Source of the DNA: Bacteroidota bacterium
GTDB lineage: Bacteria; Bacteroidota; Bacteroidia; Chitinophagales; LD1
Assembly: GCA_018267385.1 (NCBI GenBank)
Contig: JAFDYN010000012.1
Location: forward strand, 1-64,000
DNA length: 64,000 nt
Direction of reading: 5' to 3'
Shown: piece after piece, positions 1-8,445 of the stretch
Layout of the letters: every line of letters starts with the position of its first letter
Position numbering within the stretch: the first letter of the stretch is position 1
Notes under the pieces: model-generated
What the model saw: only the letters and a program-made list of their open reading frames with translations
Databases searched by the model: none
Told to the model about the DNA's origin: nothing
Program-made: the position numbers and the translations under genes

Positions 1-198
1 CGCTGTGTTGATCGTGATACCACGTTCTTTTTCCTCAGGAGCGTTATCTATCGAAGAGTAGTCACGCACCTCAGCGAGGCCCTTCTTTGACAGGACAGTA
101 GTGATCGCAGCAGTAAGGGTAGTCTTACCGTGGTCAACGTGACCGATGGTACCAATGTTTACGTGCGGCTTGTCTTTGATAAATTTCTCTTTAGCCAT
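1..198 (-). CDS. tuf: Elongation factor Tu (5' part, truncated by window edge)
   Basis: EF-Tu is the GTPase that brings aminoacyl-tRNA to the ribosomal A site. Only the first 66 codons are here; the gene runs off the left edge. The start is the ATG whose complement lies at 196-198, giving MAKEKF. The P-loop GHVDHGKTT is visible, and the effector (switch I) region begins near the edge ([11 protein letters not shown]). The gene is the last member of a tRNA-tRNA-tRNA-tRNA-tuf transcription unit read leftwards, an arrangement also known for E. coli tufB. Identity is certain at family level; whether a second tuf copy exists cannot be seen. Confidence 0.97.
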   Translation of the reverse strand, partial: MAKEKFIKDKPHVNIGTIGHVDHGKTTLTAAITTVLSKKGLAEVRDYSSIDNAPEEKERGITINTA

Positions 199-288
199 TG
201 TTATTGTTTTTTAATTGTTGTTTTAAATTCTTTATGTTTTAATAAAATTCCAGCTCCGTATATCTTGCTCCACTATTTATTAAAATGG

Positions 289-360
<72 letters not shown>

Positions 361-408
361 TTTTCGCACTATCGGCACAGATCTGATCTGTGTCTCCGTT
401 GCTACTGG

Positions 409-481
409 AGCGGGAGACGAGGTTCGAACCCGCGACCTACAGCTTGGAAGGCTGTCGCTCTACCAGCTGAGCTACTCCCGC
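409..481 (-). tRNA. tRNA-Gly (TCC anticodon)
   Basis: A 73-nt cloverleaf on the minus strand has acceptor arms GCGGGAG/CTCCCGC and an anticodon stem ACAGC/GCTGT around the loop CTTCCAA (anticodon TCC). The T-loop GTTCGAA is present and CCA is not encoded. It corresponds in position to glyT of the E. coli thrU-tyrU-glyT-thrT-tufB cluster. Confidence 0.95.
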
Positions 482-519
482 ATACTAAGCGATGAGCGGA
501 AGATCATTAAAAAAAAGTG

Positions 520-602
520 TGGGCAGGCGTGGATTCGAACCACGGAACTCCGAAGAGGACAGATTTACAGTCTGTTGTCGTTGGCCACTTGACTACCTAC
601 CC
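520..602 (-). tRNA. tRNA-Tyr (GTA anticodon)
   Basis: An 83-nt class II tRNA with a long variable arm, as expected for tRNA-Tyr. Acceptor GGGTAGG pairs with CCTGCCC through one T-G wobble. The anticodon loop CTGTAAA carries GTA and the discriminator base is A. It corresponds in position to tyrU. Confidence 0.95.
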
Positions 603-625
603 GTCGCCATTAAGGAGATTTATAG

Positions 626-698
626 AGCCGAAGGAGGGAATCGAACCCCCGACCTACTGATTACAAATCAGTAGCTCTACCAGCTGAGCTACTTCGGC
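626..698 (-). tRNA. tRNA-Thr (TGT anticodon)
   Basis: A 73-nt cloverleaf on the minus strand with acceptor GCCGAAG/CTTCGGC, D-arm GCTCAGCTGGTAGAGC and anticodon loop TTTGTAA (TGT). It is the first gene after the promoter at 762-791, so it leads the tRNA-tuf unit, as thrU does in E. coli. Confidence 0.95.
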
Positions 699-761
699 TT
701 ATTACTTACGCTCATCTATTCTGTCAAACAACGAATTTCCCGCCCTTTCGTAAACGGGACG

Positions 762-791
762 CAAGTATAGTGACATATTTTCATTTTGCAA
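762..791 (-). promoter_or_regulatory. Promoter of the tRNA-tuf unit (TTG-N19-TATACTTG)
   Basis: On the minus strand TTG (complement of 789-791) is followed after exactly 19 bases by TATACTTG (762-769). This fits the Bacteroidota consensus TTG-N19-TAnnTTTG with one mismatch. It lies about 65 bases upstream of the first tRNA and just downstream of the hpf terminator. Confidence 0.7.
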
Positions 792-834
792 AACACCCCT
801 TACTATTTTCTCCACAAATTTTGTGTATAAGGCA

Positions 835-869
835 GCGGCCCCGTATACACTCTCTGCATACGGGGCCGC
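835..869 (-). terminator. Hairpin terminator downstream of hpf
   Basis: A perfect 12-bp GC-rich stem (835-846 with 858-869) encloses an 11-nt loop. It sits 27 bases past the hpf stop codon and before the tRNA promoter, so it most likely ends hpf transcription. Only short T runs follow on the minus strand, so termination strength is uncertain. Confidence 0.65.
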
Positions 870-895
870 AATTATAAGATTATCTCAAAAATGGC

Positions 896-1195
896 TCAGA
901 CTACCCTGGCCTTTTCCTTCTGTTTCTTCAGCTGGCGTGACATGGTATCTATAGCCAGGTCCGTGCTTTCTTCAAAGGTCTTGGACGTCTCACACACAAA
1001 TATCGTCTTGCCCGGGACGTGCAGCTTTATCTCCACCGTCTTGTCTTTGATATTTTGCTTCGTATCCATCTTGAGGAAAACCTCCGCCTCTACGATGCGA
1101 TCAAAGAACGTTTCCAGTTTCTGGAGCTTTTTATTTACAAAAGAGATGAGCTGCGTAGATGCGTCAAACCGCACCGGATGAATGACAATGTTCAT
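896..1195 (-). CDS. hpf: Ribosome hibernation-promoting factor, short HPF/RaiA type
   Basis: This 99-residue protein matches the short HPF/YfiA (RaiA) fold, which binds the 30S subunit and silences ribosomes in stationary phase or stress. It starts MNIVIHPVRF, has the expected beta-alpha-beta-beta-beta-alpha length, and ends in the usual basic helix rich in Lys and Arg. The C-terminal dimerisation domain of long HPF is absent. The gene is monocistronic, with a -7 type promoter at 1256-1263 and a hairpin after the stop. Its position just upstream of the tRNA-tuf unit puts two translation functions side by side. Confidence 0.9.
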   Translation of the reverse strand: MNIVIHPVRFDASTQLISFVNKKLQKLETFFDRIVEAEVFLKMDTKQNIKDKTVEIKLHVPGKTIFVCETSKTFEESTDLAIDTMSRQLKKQKEKARVV

Positions 1196-1255
1196 AATTG
1201 CTCGATTTTAATGATGAAAAATTGTTGTTTGAAACTACTAAACAGGGTCGACTTT

Positions 1256-1263
1256 CAAAACTA
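1256..1263 (-). promoter_or_regulatory. Likely -7 element of hpf (TAGTTTTG)
   Basis: TAGTTTTG on the minus strand matches TAnnTTTG and lies about 60 bases upstream of the hpf start. The nearest upstream TTG is about 28 bases away, longer than ideal, so the -33 part is unsupported. Confidence 0.4.
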
Positions 1264-1398
1264 TTTTACGCAAAAAATATGAAAAAGTTAACAAATTGTT
1301 TGCTGTCTATTTTTGAAAACAAACCATTGACTGTCATAGTACTAAAAACGTACCATGCCCCACCTTCATTGTAATTTTTGAGACATTTTAGGTATCCG

Positions 1399-2457
1399 TC
1401 AGGCCACTGACAAGAGTATCAGCGCGTAATCATTCTTATAAGAATTGCATATAAGGATATGCTGTGGACAAGATGGGGTACCGCTGAGCACCGCCGCTGC
1501 CGGTACCACCCTGCTGTGCAGGATCATAGCGCCCAGCCACATGGCAAAGGCCGTGGAGGTCATATACTCACCACATAAATGCTTATAGCCCAGTATCGTA
1601 TTGCCTTCGAATAGCCCTGTATTGACCTCCTGCAGCAGCGTATCCCGGCGCTGGTCACCACTGAGGCCGGACAGCACGGCCACGTCAGATACACCGCCCC
1701 CGTGACCCGCCAGAAATCCCTGTATGGCTGAAGAGAGTACCGCACCAGAGGCGGGCTTGTAGAGCAGCTTATTGCCCCGGTATCTTGCATAGATTTTGGC
1801 TCCTCTATCAGGCGATAGCACGAAAAAGGTGGCCCCCTCTCCCGCTATGGTGCCTTTAGAAGCGTGTTTCAGCAGGTCGAGGTTTGACTCTTCGCTCGTC
1901 TTGATCAGCCCCAGCCGCTGCATGATCTGGCAGCTATAGTCTGTCACCTCATCATAGGCGCCGACCAGTATATTGCGTATCGATTCGTTCTCAGTGGCCA
2001 GCATCTGGGCATCAGTGAGCGCACTCTCAAAGGAAAACCCTTTATGCGCAAAAGTGTTATTGTGTGCATGGCAGCCGACCGCCAGAGCTATGTTTGAGCT
2101 GACCGTATTATGCGTAGACTGGATAAAGGCCGTAGGACTCACTACTCCCTCCGCTGCCTCTATCACGTTCTTTAGAAACTTGCCAGAGTCATCCAGCAGC
2201 CCAAAGCCTGTGCCCGTGGAGATAGCATCCGGCACCTGCACACCAGTATCGCGCAAAGCCTGCAACCCTGCCGTCGTACCATACTTCAACAATCGCCCCA
2301 TCCTACGCGACAGCTTAGGATCGATGTACGGCGTGTAGTCAGGCTCTACGCAGGCCAGACGAGATCCATGATATTCCTTTATCTCAAACGGAAACTCCGT
2401 CCCGAAAGTCGGCTGCGGCGAGATACAGCTCGCACCATTGATGTAGAGCGGCTTCAT
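1399..2457 (-). CDS. Ketosynthase-like protein, chain-length-factor type (Ketoacyl-synt_2-like)
   Basis: This 352-residue protein has the thiolase/ketosynthase fold but no active-site Cys. The nucleophile region reads FAHKGFSFESAL (about 136-146) where catalytic enzymes have ACSS. The stretch STHNTVSSNIAL (114-125) is typical of the Ketoacyl-synt_2 proteins found in aryl polyene and flexirubin clusters. By analogy with chain-length factors it probably pairs with the catalytic ketosynthase encoded just upstream, whose stop overlaps this start by 4 bases (ATGA). It is the last gene of a four-gene unit. The partner and product are inferred from family and context. Confidence 0.75.
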   Translation of the reverse strand: MKPLYINGASCISPQPTFGTEFPFEIKEYHGSRLACVEPDYTPYIDPKLSRRMGRLLKYGTTAGLQALRDTGVQVPDAISTGTGFGLLDDSGKFLKNVIEAAEGVVSPTAFIQSTHNTVSSNIALAVGCHAHNNTFAHKGFSFESALTDAQMLATENESIRNILVGAYDEVTDYSCQIMQRLGLIKTSEESNLDLLKHASKGTIAGEGATFFVLSPDRGAKIYARYRGNKLLYKPASGAVLSSAIQGFLAGHGGGVSDVAVLSGLSGDQRRDTLLQEVNTGLFEGNTILGYKHLCGEYMTSTAFAMWLGAMILHSRVVPAAAVLSGTPSCPQHILICNSYKNDYALILLSVA

Positions 2458-3647
2458 AGCTTAGAGAAAATAACGGATGAACAATTTCCACCAAAGCCAA
2501 AAGAATTAGATAGCACATGCTGCAGAGGCTTCTCCAGCAGGCTGGTCTGCGGGCCAAATGGCAGTTCTTTCATCTGTGTCTGATGGCGCAGGTTAGGAAA
2601 CACCACGCCATTTGCCAAAGCCAATATGCTGATCACGGCCTCTATGCCCGCGCTAGCCCCAAGCGTATGACCGGTGTAAGCCTTGGTAGAACTCATGACG
2701 GGCGGCGTATCGCCAAAGACCCGTTTGATCGCTGTCCCCTCCGATACATCATTGTTAGGCGTACCCGTGCCGTGCAGATTGATATAGTCTATATCTGATG
2801 GAGCCAGTCCGGCCATCTGCAGTGCGCCGGTCATAGCGGCATAGTTGCCATTACCCTCCGGGCTGGAAGCAGTCTGGTGATAGGCATCATTCGCATTAGC
2901 ATAGCCGCTCAGCAGAGCCATAGGCTTGATCCCCTCACTATCCATTACCCGCCGGGAAACCAGCACCACATATCCCGCACCTTCACCCAGATTGAGTCCT
3001 CTTCTATTCTCATCAAAAGGCTGACACGGCTGCTCATCCAGTATCATGAGAGACTTGAAGCCATTCAGCGTAAAGCGCGATAGCGCATCAGTACCACCCG
3101 CTATGATGATATCCACCATATCATTCTGTATCAGGCGTGCGCCATACATCATTGCATTAGCCGATGAGGAGCAGGCCGTGCTGATCGTCGTGATGTAATC
3201 TGTACAGCCCAACTTCTCCGCTACGATCTCTGTGGCGTCACCACTATCGTGATTGATCACATCATGCAGGTCGCCACTGCTCGCATCCGCGAGAAAGTCC
3301 TTCATAAAATCCTCCGTGCGGTCCATCCCGCCCACCGTATTGGCAGAGATAAAGCCGCAGCGCCACTTCGTGAAATCTATCTTGCTATTTTCTTTTGCCT
3401 CTCGGGCAGCTATCATGCTCAGCTGCGCCGTGCGTGTCTGCCAGGGCTCCAGGCCACTTATAGCAGCCAGCTCTGCGTTGCTATATTTCACCTCCGCTAC
3501 AGGTAGAGTACCCGCATAGGCCGATGGCAGTACCTCCATACCACTCACACCTGACTCTGATGCCGTCAGGTGCGCCAGTGTCTCGGCCACATCATCTCCT
3601 ATGGCAGAGATGATGCCGATGCCTGCTATGTAGATGGGGGCCTTCAA
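2454..3647 (-). CDS. Beta-ketoacyl-ACP synthase (FabF/KAS II-like)
   Basis: A 397-residue condensing enzyme with the full Cys-His-His triad: Cys159 in TACSSS, His292 in HGTGT and His327 in KAYTGHTLGA. Such enzymes condense malonyl-ACP with an acyl-ACP primer. It lies 18 bases after a dedicated ACP gene and overlaps a Cys-less ketosynthase homologue, which points to a specialised polyketide or polyene chain rather than primary fatty acid synthesis. No ketoreductase, dehydratase or acyltransferase is adjacent, so those activities would have to come from elsewhere. Whether it is a second fabF cannot be told from this window. Confidence 0.9.
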   Translation of the reverse strand: MKAPIYIAGIGIISAIGDDVAETLAHLTASESGVSGMEVLPSAYAGTLPVAEVKYSNAELAAISGLEPWQTRTAQLSMIAAREAKENSKIDFTKWRCGFISANTVGGMDRTEDFMKDFLADASSGDLHDVINHDSGDATEIVAEKLGCTDYITTISTACSSSANAMMYGARLIQNDMVDIIIAGGTDALSRFTLNGFKSLMILDEQPCQPFDENRRGLNLGEGAGYVVLVSRRVMDSEGIKPMALLSGYANANDAYHQTASSPEGNGNYAAMTGALQMAGLAPSDIDYINLHGTGTPNNDVSEGTAIKRVFGDTPPVMSSTKAYTGHTLGASAGIEAVISILALANGVVFPNLRHQTQMKELPFGPQTSLLEKPLQHVLSNSFGFGGNCSSVIFSKL

Positions 3648-3665
3648 TAAAGTAAAGATAAATGA

Positions 3666-3911
3666 TTACGCCGCCTTATGCGCCGTGATGTACTCCGCTA
3701 TGCTACGCACAGTCTTGAAGACTGTCGGCCCTTCAGATGGATTAGCGAGTTTGATGCCGTATTTCTGCTGTAGCAGCACGATCAGCTCCAGTGCATCTAT
3801 CGAGTCCAGACCGAGACCTTCTATGAAGAGTGGCTGATCATCTCCTATATCTTCGGGTTTGATATGTTGCAGGTTGAGCTGTTCTACTATCTGCCCTTTG
3901 AGTGTCTGCAT
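3666..3911 (-). CDS. Acyl carrier protein
   Basis: An 81-residue acyl carrier protein with the phosphopantetheine-attachment motif GLDSIDALEL (Ser at about residue 37). The start at MQTLKG is chosen because its ATG overlaps the stop of the upstream gene as TAATG and is preceded by GGAAGAA, a good ribosome-binding site. An in-frame ATG four codons earlier (MEEL, complement ending at 3923) is the alternative. It sits between two ketosynthase-fold genes and presumably carries the growing chain for them. The sequence is short and acidic as usual for the family. Confidence 0.9.
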   Translation of the reverse strand: MQTLKGQIVEQLNLQHIKPEDIGDDQPLFIEGLGLDSIDALELIVLLQQKYGIKLANPSEGPTVFKTVRSIAEYITAHKAA

Positions 3912-4528
3912 TAGTTCTTCCATTGCCGTTCGTATAGTTGTTTGGTGGTTTGCGAGTTGTATTCTCCCAAAGATGCAGGAATTTTCTCTACCAGCATAAA
4001 AAAAGCATTCATCTCCCCGCGCAGGTAGTCTGCCCTGCCGGAGATACACACCTCTGCCCTGTTTCCTGTGAGCAGTCCATTGACGTAGTCCGCCTGAAAA
4101 TCGGGATCAAAACTATCAGACACAAAGCAGGTATTCTCCCCTTTGATGCCCTGCCGGATACATATCTCTCCTATCATCACGTTGGGCAGTGTATAAACAA
4201 ACAGCGACGGGCTGGGCGCCGTAGCCATAGACTGCTGATAGCGCAGATCCGTATCGAGGCTGGAGTGTGCGCAGCTGATTATTACAGCTACATCCTCAGG
4301 CTTGTACTCCTGTGTGAGGCGGCGCCCCCGCAGCAGCGCCTCGGTAGCCAGTATCGCCAGCCTACTCAGCGGATCCATTTTATAGAACTTAGGATAATCG
4401 AGGCCCATGCCTTTGTAGGCCTCCGTCAGAAACTCCGCATCAGTAGTTTCGCCGCCATACAGCAAGGTCCCATCTACATAGATAGCCCTCCCATCGATAT
4501 GCACATAGCGGGTGATGTAGTGCTGCAT
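3911..4528 (-). CDS. Truncated ketosynthase-like protein of the KS/ACP cassette
   Basis: A 205-residue protein that looks like the N-terminal half of a ketosynthase: the segments DVAVIISCAHSSLDTD (about 80-95) and LPNVMIGEICIRQGIKG (about 114-130) match the core strands and helix of that fold. No TACSSS nucleophile motif or C-terminal HGTGT half is present. Short KS-like proteins of this kind occur in Bacteroidota flexirubin/aryl polyene clusters with unclear roles. It is the first gene of the cassette and is coupled to the ACP gene by TAATG. A structural or chain-length role is only inferred. Confidence 0.6.
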   Translation of the reverse strand: MQHYITRYVHIDGRAIYVDGTLLYGGETTDAEFLTEAYKGMGLDYPKFYKMDPLSRLAILATEALLRGRRLTQEYKPEDVAVIISCAHSSLDTDLRYQQSMATAPSPSLFVYTLPNVMIGEICIRQGIKGENTCFVSDSFDPDFQADYVNGLLTGNRAEVCISGRADYLRGEMNAFFMLVEKIPASLGEYNSQTTKQLYERQWKN

Positions 4529-4549
4529 ATAGCAATAATAGAAAAAGAC

Positions 4550-6010
4550 CTACTCTTTCACAATTTTGGTCATCCGGGCAGTATGACTACCTGATACGCG
4601 TAGCAGATAAATACCACTCTCCCAATCAGTACTGTTGATTGATATTTTGCTTTGAGGATTTTCAAGTGAGTAGACCAGTCTACCCGCCATATCATAGATA
4701 CACATCAGAGCGATGTCACCTTCTGAGAAATGCACCTTTAACCTATCGCTAAATGGATCCGGAGATACACTCAAACCGTCCGCCACAGGTACATCAGATA
4801 TGGCTGACGATAAATATGGATGCTCCAGGATGTTAGATTCTATATAGGAACCGCTACGCGTAGCATGACAGCTGTATGGCAGTTGCGCTTCTAGTCGATA
4901 GCTGGCCGTATGATAGGCTACAAACTGCGGATCACTAGCGGTAGTCTGCCCTGTCGGGATGGTCTGTATCAGCTGCCACTGGCCCAGGCCCGCCGAATCG
5001 CGATAAAGCTGGTAAATCAGTCCTGATGTATCACCCTCTATGATATAAGGTATCCAGCTAAAATTACCATTACCTGTAGGTATAAGATATAAAGTTTGTA
5101 TGAACGGGCTAAGTACTGAATAGTTGCCACAGGTATCGAGCAGTGATATTTTGTACCGGTAGCTAAAACTATCAGATAATGCATTCATGTCAGTCCAGGC
5201 ACTTAGGGAATCTTTGTCCATGGCGGCTACCAGGCTATATGCTGAATCTGGTGTCTGAGCGCGGTATACGAAGAAACTATCTGTCGCATTCTTGTTAGCT
5301 TTCTCCCATATCACCTGAGGGGAATGACTATCACTATCTATAGAGACCATGCAAAGATGCTGAACTAGCGGCGATATCTCTAGTACATATAGTGCGGTAT
5401 CTATACCGAAAAGGCTGAAGCAAGTGTAGCTGTAATTCCATGCACGGACGTATGGATGTAAAATATCGCCCGGCATAGAATTTGCGACGATCGTGTCAAC
5501 TCTGGGATTAGACCAGGTACCCGCCGGTGATAGTCTCTTCCCATAATAATGATCGGCTACAAGCTCCATCGTATCTGCATTCACAGAGGTAATATAATAA
5601 GTGATCTGTGTGGATTGGCAAGCGGGCCTTTGAGAAGTCTCGCCTGATAGCACCCTTGGCGAATGTCCATGCAAAATGAAAATATTGCTGCGCACCGTCG
5701 TACCATTTGCACAGGGATCGCTACTGGTCATCTCTGCATAGATCGTATCATTTTCTCCCACGAAACCCACATATCTAAAAACCCCAACAGAATCCGCGCA
5801 AAGGCTATCATTATAATACCACCTGTAGTACGGAGACGTACCTTCATTCGTTGTTTGATATATATAGATCATTGAGCTTACCAGTGGGTCGCAGTAGACG
5901 TTCAGATCAGAAGAATCAGCTATTGCAATAGATACCGTTGGTGTACACGTCTGAGCGCTCGCCGCCAAAGCGACTAGCGAAAGAATAGCAGAAAGGCAAA
6001 ATGTTTTCAT
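4550..6010 (-). CDS. Secreted protein with T9SS type A sorting domain
   Basis: About 486 residues beginning with a signal peptide (MKTFCLSAILSLVALAASAQ); an ATG two codons upstream is an alternative start. The middle is rich in Ser, Thr, Asp and Tyr and looks like fibronectin/Ig-type beta sandwiches, without a recognisable enzyme motif. The last 80 or so residues form a T9SS type A sorting domain: VSPDPFSDRLKVHF, then IYDMAGRLVYS, GIYLLRVSG and a basic end. It should cross the outer membrane through the type IX system and be anchored or released at the surface. Function is unknown. Confidence 0.85.
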   Translation of the reverse strand: MKTFCLSAILSLVALAASAQTCTPTVSIAIADSSDLNVYCDPLVSSMIYIYQTTNEGTSPYYRWYYNDSLCADSVGVFRYVGFVGENDTIYAEMTSSDPCANGTTVRSNIFILHGHSPRVLSGETSQRPACQSTQITYYITSVNADTMELVADHYYGKRLSPAGTWSNPRVDTIVANSMPGDILHPYVRAWNYSYTCFSLFGIDTALYVLEISPLVQHLCMVSIDSDSHSPQVIWEKANKNATDSFFVYRAQTPDSAYSLVAAMDKDSLSAWTDMNALSDSFSYRYKISLLDTCGNYSVLSPFIQTLYLIPTGNGNFSWIPYIIEGDTSGLIYQLYRDSAGLGQWQLIQTIPTGQTTASDPQFVAYHTASYRLEAQLPYSCHATRSGSYIESNILEHPYLSSAISDVPVADGLSVSPDPFSDRLKVHFSEGDIALMCIYDMAGRLVYSLENPQSKISINSTDWESGIYLLRVSGSHTARMTKIVKE

Positions 6011-6040
6011 GGTCATTATTTATTTCGAAAATATGCTTTT

Positions 6041-7117
6041 TTACTTGGGCGCTGTTTTCAGAAGATAAAAAGCAATGATCCCAAAAAGGAAGTTAGGTAT
6101 CCAGACCCCTATAAATGGCGGCAGGGAGGCATTGGTAGAGAAGGTGATCGAGAACTTCATGATGATCTCAAAGGTAGCACACAGCGCGATACCTAGCACC
6201 AGGTGCCAGCCCAGCCCTCCCCGTATCTTGCGCGAGGCCAGGCTCACGCCTATCAGCGTCATGATCAGCACGCTGAAAGCCCCCGACGTGCGCCGGTATA
6301 GCTCTACCTCGTAAAACTCAATATCATTGGAGCCCGCCTTCTGCATATGCCGGATAAAATCCTTGAGCGCGGGGGTCGTCATTTCGTCCTTACGGTCAGT
6401 CGTGATGGCAAAGTTCTCCGGCCGGAATGAGAAAAGCGAATCCATGCTGGCTCCGGTCCTTATCACATCTCCCTCGGGGTGCAGCTCACGGATATAGTAG
6501 TTTTTCACCCGCCATGTTTTCTTGATCGTATCCCATGCTATACTCTCGCTGCGTAGCTTGGTCACCATCTTGCCATTCTCAAATTTGTCTATGGAAAAGC
6601 GGCTACCCACCGCATCAGCCGGACGGTAGTTCTCTACATACATAAAGGTGCCAGGACTGATCTGCCGGTGGTAGTTATAGCTCAGCGTCCTGGTGAACTT
6701 ATTTATGTAGGTACTCTCAAACAGGAGCCGTTTGTGATTGGCCATCGGCACGAGGTAGTTATTGCACACCCAGAGGCCACCACCTAATATCAGAGCCCCT
6801 ACTCCATAGGGCAATAGCATACGGTAGTAGCTCGTGCCGCTATTGAGTATCGCTATGATCTCCGATCGGTCTGCCAGCTGTGAGGTAAAGAAAATGACCG
6901 CTACCAGCACAAAGAACGGCGCCAGCATAGACGAGATGTATGGTATGAACGCCAGGTAGTATGAGAAAATGATCTCCCATACCGTCGCGCTGCCATCCAG
7001 AAAGTTGTCAATCTTCTCTGACACATCCACCACCACCGTGATGAGATTCAGCAGCACGATGATAAACACAAACGTGCCGAGAAACTTCTTCAATATGTAC
7101 CAGTCTATTTTCTTCAT
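6041..7117 (-). CDS. LptF/LptG family lipopolysaccharide transport permease
   Basis: A 358-residue YjgP/YjgQ-type permease. It starts MKKIDWYILKKFLGTF, has two N-terminal and about three to four C-terminal membrane segments, and a periplasmic beta-jellyroll region between (about 130-280), the LptF/G layout. It would work with LptB and LptC to extract LPS from the inner membrane. LptF and LptG cannot be told apart here. The next gene downstream is a T9SS protein and the one upstream is tgt, so it is not beside other lpt genes. Confidence 0.88.
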   Translation of the reverse strand: MKKIDWYILKKFLGTFVFIIVLLNLITVVVDVSEKIDNFLDGSATVWEIIFSYYLAFIPYISSMLAPFFVLVAVIFFTSQLADRSEIIAILNSGTSYYRMLLPYGVGALILGGGLWVCNNYLVPMANHKRLLFESTYINKFTRTLSYNYHRQISPGTFMYVENYRPADAVGSRFSIDKFENGKMVTKLRSESIAWDTIKKTWRVKNYYIRELHPEGDVIRTGASMDSLFSFRPENFAITTDRKDEMTTPALKDFIRHMQKAGSNDIEFYEVELYRRTSGAFSVLIMTLIGVSLASRKIRGGLGWHLVLGIALCATFEIIMKFSITFSTNASLPPFIGVWIPNFLFGIIAFYLLKTAPK

Positions 7118-7168
7118 TTACAGAATTACAGATGTACAGATTTAATGCACTCCTCTATTCCCTATTCC

Positions 7169-8299
7169 TTATAAACGCGTCATCACCCGTGCCAGTGTCT
7201 CCTTCTTCCACGCTGCAAAGTCGCCAGCCAGGATGTGCTGCCTCGCTTCGCGCACCAGCCAGAGGTAGAAACTAAGGTTATTGACCGAAGAGATCATGGC
7301 GCCCAGCATCTCACCAGAGTGTACCAGGTGCCGCAGATACGCTTTGGTATGCGCGCGGACCAGTTCGCAGGCACCACCTGCATCTATAGGACTAAAGTCG
7401 TTCTTGAATTTCTCATTCCTGATATTGATGATGCCCTGCGTAGTAAATAGCATCCCATTGCGCGCATTGCGCGTAGGCATCACACAGTCAAACATATCTA
7501 CCCCGAGAGAGATTCCCTCCAGTATATTGGCAGGTGTACCTACGCCCATCAGGTAGCGCGGTTTGTCCTTTGGCAGGATATCGCACACCAGCTCGGTCAT
7601 CTCATACATATCTTCATCCGGCTCGCCCACACTCAGGCCGCCTATGGCATTGCCCTCCATGCCTTTCTCAGCGATATACTCGGCTGATTGTTTGCGGAGG
7701 TCTTTATATGTAGAACCCTGCACGATAGGAAACAACGTCTGCGAGTAGCCATATAGCCCCTCCGTGTCGCGGTAGCGGCTGATACAGCGGTCCAGCCAGC
7801 GGTGCGTCATAGCCAGTGACCTCTTAGCATAATCATACTCACACGGATACGGGGTACACTCATCAAAGGCCATCATGATATCCGCACCGATCTTGCGCTG
7901 CGTATCTATCACATTCTCCGGTGTGAACTGATGCTTGCTGCCATCTATATGGCTGCGAAACTCGGCACCTTCTTCCTTTATCTTGCGGATATCAGACAGC
8001 GAGTACACCTGATAGCCACCGCTATCCGTCAGTATCGGCCTGTCCCATCCTATAAATTTATGCAGGCCTCCTGCCTTCACCAGCGTATCCAGACCCGGAC
8101 GCAGGTAGAGGTGATAGGTATTGCCCAATATGATCTGCGCATTGATATCAGCGCGGAGCTCATTGAAGTGTACGGCCTTGACAGTACCGGCAGTACCCAC
8201 CGGCATAAAGATCGGCGTCTGTATCACGCCGTGGTCCGTGGTGATCTCACCCGCACGCGCCTTGCTATTGGCATCAGTAGCTTGTAACTTGAATTTCAT
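7169..8299 (-). CDS. tgt: Queuine/preQ1 tRNA-ribosyltransferase
   Basis: A 376-residue tRNA-guanine transglycosylase that exchanges G34 for preQ1 in GUN-anticodon tRNAs. The start MKFKLQATD is preferred; the frame is open 13 codons further. Hallmarks are ILTDSGGYQVYSL and VDMFDCVMPTRNARNG (nucleophilic Asp in FDCV). The usual zinc site CxCxxC is replaced by GACELV, so two of three Cys ligands are missing although the following AYLRHL segment is conserved. I believe this loss is seen in other Bacteroidota, but that is from memory. The tRNA-Tyr (GTA) of this window is a likely substrate. Confidence 0.93.
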   Translation of the reverse strand: MKFKLQATDANSKARAGEITTDHGVIQTPIFMPVGTAGTVKAVHFNELRADINAQIILGNTYHLYLRPGLDTLVKAGGLHKFIGWDRPILTDSGGYQVYSLSDIRKIKEEGAEFRSHIDGSKHQFTPENVIDTQRKIGADIMMAFDECTPYPCEYDYAKRSLAMTHRWLDRCISRYRDTEGLYGYSQTLFPIVQGSTYKDLRKQSAEYIAEKGMEGNAIGGLSVGEPDEDMYEMTELVCDILPKDKPRYLMGVGTPANILEGISLGVDMFDCVMPTRNARNGMLFTTQGIINIRNEKFKNDFSPIDAGGACELVRAHTKAYLRHLVHSGEMLGAMISSVNNLSFYLWLVREARQHILAGDFAAWKKETLARVMTRL

Positions 8300-8445
8300 C
8301 AGGAGCCGAAAATAGGTATATCCCGCAAATAGCGGCATTGATTAGCCTTTTTTAATGGACAGGCATATATCATAGTATACATCCCTGCCGGTGCAATGTG
8401 TATTACTCCATTTCCGGCACGCTGCTTTATCCGTTTCTTTGCAAG

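Noticed and set aside
1399-4528. A complete aryl polyene or flexirubin cluster
   Set aside because: Only condensing-fold proteins and an ACP are present; no ketoreductase, dehydratase, ligase, acyltransferase or exporter is adjacent.
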